From an uncultured Lachnobacterium sp. (lineage in GTDB: Bacteria > Bacillota > Clostridia > Lachnospirales > Lachnospiraceae), in contig URDU01000031.1 of the NCBI GenBank assembly GCA_900546625.1, forward strand, positions 1 through 34,696: a stretch of 34,696 nt of DNA, written 5' to 3'. Positions 33,570-34,696 of this stretch are shown in pieces. Each line of letters starts with the position of its first letter. Positions within the stretch are counted from its first letter, which is position 1. The notes beneath the pieces are model-generated. The model was not told where the DNA came from. It saw only the letters and a program-made list of their open reading frames with translations, and ran no database searches. A program made the position numbers and the translations under genes.

Positions 33570-33797
33570 TTACTTATATCCACAGCCGCTTCGCCCCGGC
33601 ATATCCTCTCCGTGCACATACCTGGCATTGAACTCCATATTTATCTCACGAAGCTCCTTCTTTCCGTCAATATAGTCCTGATACATCTCGGCAAGCCCCG
33701 CCATGCAGCCATCGCAGGTAGCCTCGATATTGCCAAGCGACTCAGCCACAATTGCCTCGCGCTCCTCTTTTGTTGTCTCACTGATTAAATATCCCAT
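33570..33797 (-). CDS. Small Cys-containing hypothetical protein
   Basis: 75 residues, no membrane segment. EATCDGCMAGLAEMYQDYIDGKKELREI carries a CX2C pair, and the C-terminus ends GRSGCGYK with a third Cys. This suggests metal binding or a redox function. The start at 33797 has GGAAAGG upstream at slightly long spacing. It sits between the LUD gene (31 bp before) and the PucR gene (53 bp after) and is likely co-transcribed with both. Family not recognised; it may assist the LUD protein. Confidence 0.65.
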   Translation of the reverse strand: MGYLISETTKEEREAIVAESLGNIEATCDGCMAGLAEMYQDYIDGKKELREINMEFNARYVHGEDMPGRSGCGYK

Positions 33798-33828
33798 TTC
33801 GTATATTTCCTTTCCGGCTATTCACATA

Positions 33829-34464
33829 TTAAAAGCCCAGATTCTCATCCACAAGAATAATCTGGAAACGTCCCTTCACCCTTGAGAAGCGTGTGGTCAG
33901 AATCTGACAGCAGATACACTGCGGGCTCTTGCAATCAAAGCAGGTGCCATTCTTAGAGCATGGTGTGTCGATGCCAAAGCGCTGTGCGTTGATAGGCGCT
34001 GCCTCATTTCTCGCACGGCTCATAGCGTCTGCCTCAGTCTTTACGACCTTGTTCATGCCCACTATAAGAAGCACATGCTTCGGTCCGTAAGCATATGCTG
34101 CCACGCGGTTTGCATTTCCGTCAATATTGATAAATACACCATCCTCACTCATCGCATTGACACTTCCAAGGAAATAATCCGATGTAAATGCCTTTAACGC
34201 TATCTCCTGCTTCTCCTCCTGCGTAGACACCTTGTCCCTGTCATAAAACTTATATTCTCCGTTTGAGAGCGCCTCATACAGACCACACTCCTTCACCGAT
34301 GTGGCACCGCCCATATTGATTGAACTTCCCTTTGGAATCAGCTCCAGTGCCTTCTTAACAGCCTCTTCCTTTGTCTCGACATAATATGCCTCCATGTTGC
34401 GCGACTCAAGCGCAGCCACAAGGCGCTTTCCCAGTAATTCGTTTCTCATTTTTCTTACGTCCAT
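33829..34464 (-). CDS. LUD domain-containing protein (LutC/LutB-like fragment family)
   Basis: 211 residues. The LUD fold (DUF162) is visible: KALELIPKGSSINMGGATSVKECGLYEAL, DYFLGSVNAMSEDGVFINIDGNANRVAAYAYGPKHVLLIVGMNKVV, AMSRARNEAAP. The C-terminus has a Cys-rich piece, CSKNGTCFDCKSPQCICC, that could hold an iron-sulfur cluster or zinc. Related LutC/LldG proteins take part in L-lactate oxidation, but stand-alone LUD proteins of Clostridia have no settled role. The promoter is at 34532-34561. It is first in the run LUD, 75-aa protein, PucR. Confidence 0.9.
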   Translation of the reverse strand: MDVRKMRNELLGKRLVAALESRNMEAYYVETKEEAVKKALELIPKGSSINMGGATSVKECGLYEALSNGEYKFYDRDKVSTQEEKQEIALKAFTSDYFLGSVNAMSEDGVFINIDGNANRVAAYAYGPKHVLLIVGMNKVVKTEADAMSRARNEAAPINAQRFGIDTPCSKNGTCFDCKSPQCICCQILTTRFSRVKGRFQIILVDENLGF

Positions 34465-34531
34465 AGTGTAAACCTCTTTTCATGCTTATTGCCAATTCCA
34501 GTTTGTACAATTAGCTGTATTAATTGTTGTT

Positions 34532-34561
34532 ATTATACTACTTCACAGGGGGTGTCTGCAA
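34532..34561 (-). promoter_or_regulatory. Promoter of the LUD-PucR operon
   Basis: Minus-strand TTGCAG (34561-34556) and TATAAT (34537-34532), 18-bp spacer. Confidence 0.65.
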
Positions 34562-34619
34562 TTTATTCGGGAATAAATAATCGTACTTTTCATGCTAAGA
34601 GAAAGAAGTGCACAACAAA

Positions 34620-34639
34620 AAGAGCTCTTTCGAGCTCTT
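34620..34639 (-). terminator. Terminator of a minus-strand gene beyond the right edge
   Basis: AAGAGCTC (34620-34627), TTTC loop, GAGCTCTT (34632-34639). On the minus strand it is followed by TTTTTGTTGT. Confidence 0.75.
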
Positions 34640-34670
34640 CCTGCTTTGTACAACATTAAATTGTAGATGA

Positions 34671-34696
34671 TTACTGTAAGAGTGAAAGTACACCCT
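34671..34696 (-). CDS. Possible last codons of the next minus-strand gene
   Basis: One minus-strand frame reads GVLSLLQ and stops at TAA (34671-34673), about 30 bp before the terminator at 34620-34639. Too short for any assignment. Confidence 0.3.

Noticed and set aside
1..34696. CRISPR arrays and tRNA or rRNA genes
   Set aside because: No regularly spaced 25-40 bp repeats with unique spacers and no tRNA-like cloverleaf or rRNA motifs were seen by eye; the tandem repeats found have no spacers.

Overview
The window looks like a chromosome segment of a gut Firmicute in the Lachnospiraceae (Agathobacter/Roseburia type). This is inferred from low-GC DNA, strong AAGGAGG ribosome binding sites, T-box leaders, a DUF5684 protein with tandem repeats, an agr-like signalling locus and PucR/LUD neighbours. 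No rRNA, tRNA or CRISPR array was seen.

Layout. 1-600: 3' end of a MATE efflux gene and its terminator. About 600-9070: a visibly more AT-rich block. It starts with a gene-poor stretch (600-1360) holding hairpins and short repeats, then two hypothetical genes. A four-gene minus-strand operon follows (secreted or lipid-anchored protein, ABC permease, ABC ATPase, ABC permease). It diverges from a plus-strand operon of an AgrC-like sensor kinase, a LytTR response regulator and an AgrB-like peptide protease. The site where agrD would be expected has a good ribosome binding site and ATG but only seven codons. 9070-10860: housekeeping fragments, a broken serine-recombinase gene and an intact Phd/VapC-type toxin-antitoxin pair, so this side may be a decayed mobile-element boundary. 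10975-14302: a minus-strand run of nfo, cardiolipin synthase, acylphosphatase and a zinc-ribbon protein. 14394-16295: an IS200/IS605 element (tnpA, tnpB, hairpin ends). 16345-17463: degV with promoter and terminator.

17497-23668: the most coherent regulatory unit. A T-box leader precedes a BASS-family sodium symporter gene followed by a CstA-family transporter gene (minus strand). A second T-box precedes tyrS (plus strand), with a repeat-rich DUF5684 membrane protein gene between them. The specifier of the tyrS leader reads UAC; that of the transporter leader aligns to UAU, so both may respond to uncharged tRNA-Tyr, implying a tyrosine-related transport role.

23684-25344: two membrane-anchored hypothetical proteins, one with RCC1-like repeats. 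25654-25920: a 73-bp tandem repeat. 26073-28873: a TrpXYZ-type ABC importer operon behind a strong promoter and two adjacent palindromes. 28941-34464 (minus strand): a LUD-domain protein, a small Cys-containing protein and a PucR regulator, then a polar amino-acid ABC importer with its own promoter, inverted-repeat operator candidate and leader hairpin, and a cytidylate-kinase-like gene at the end. The window closes with a terminator and possibly the last codons of another minus-strand gene.
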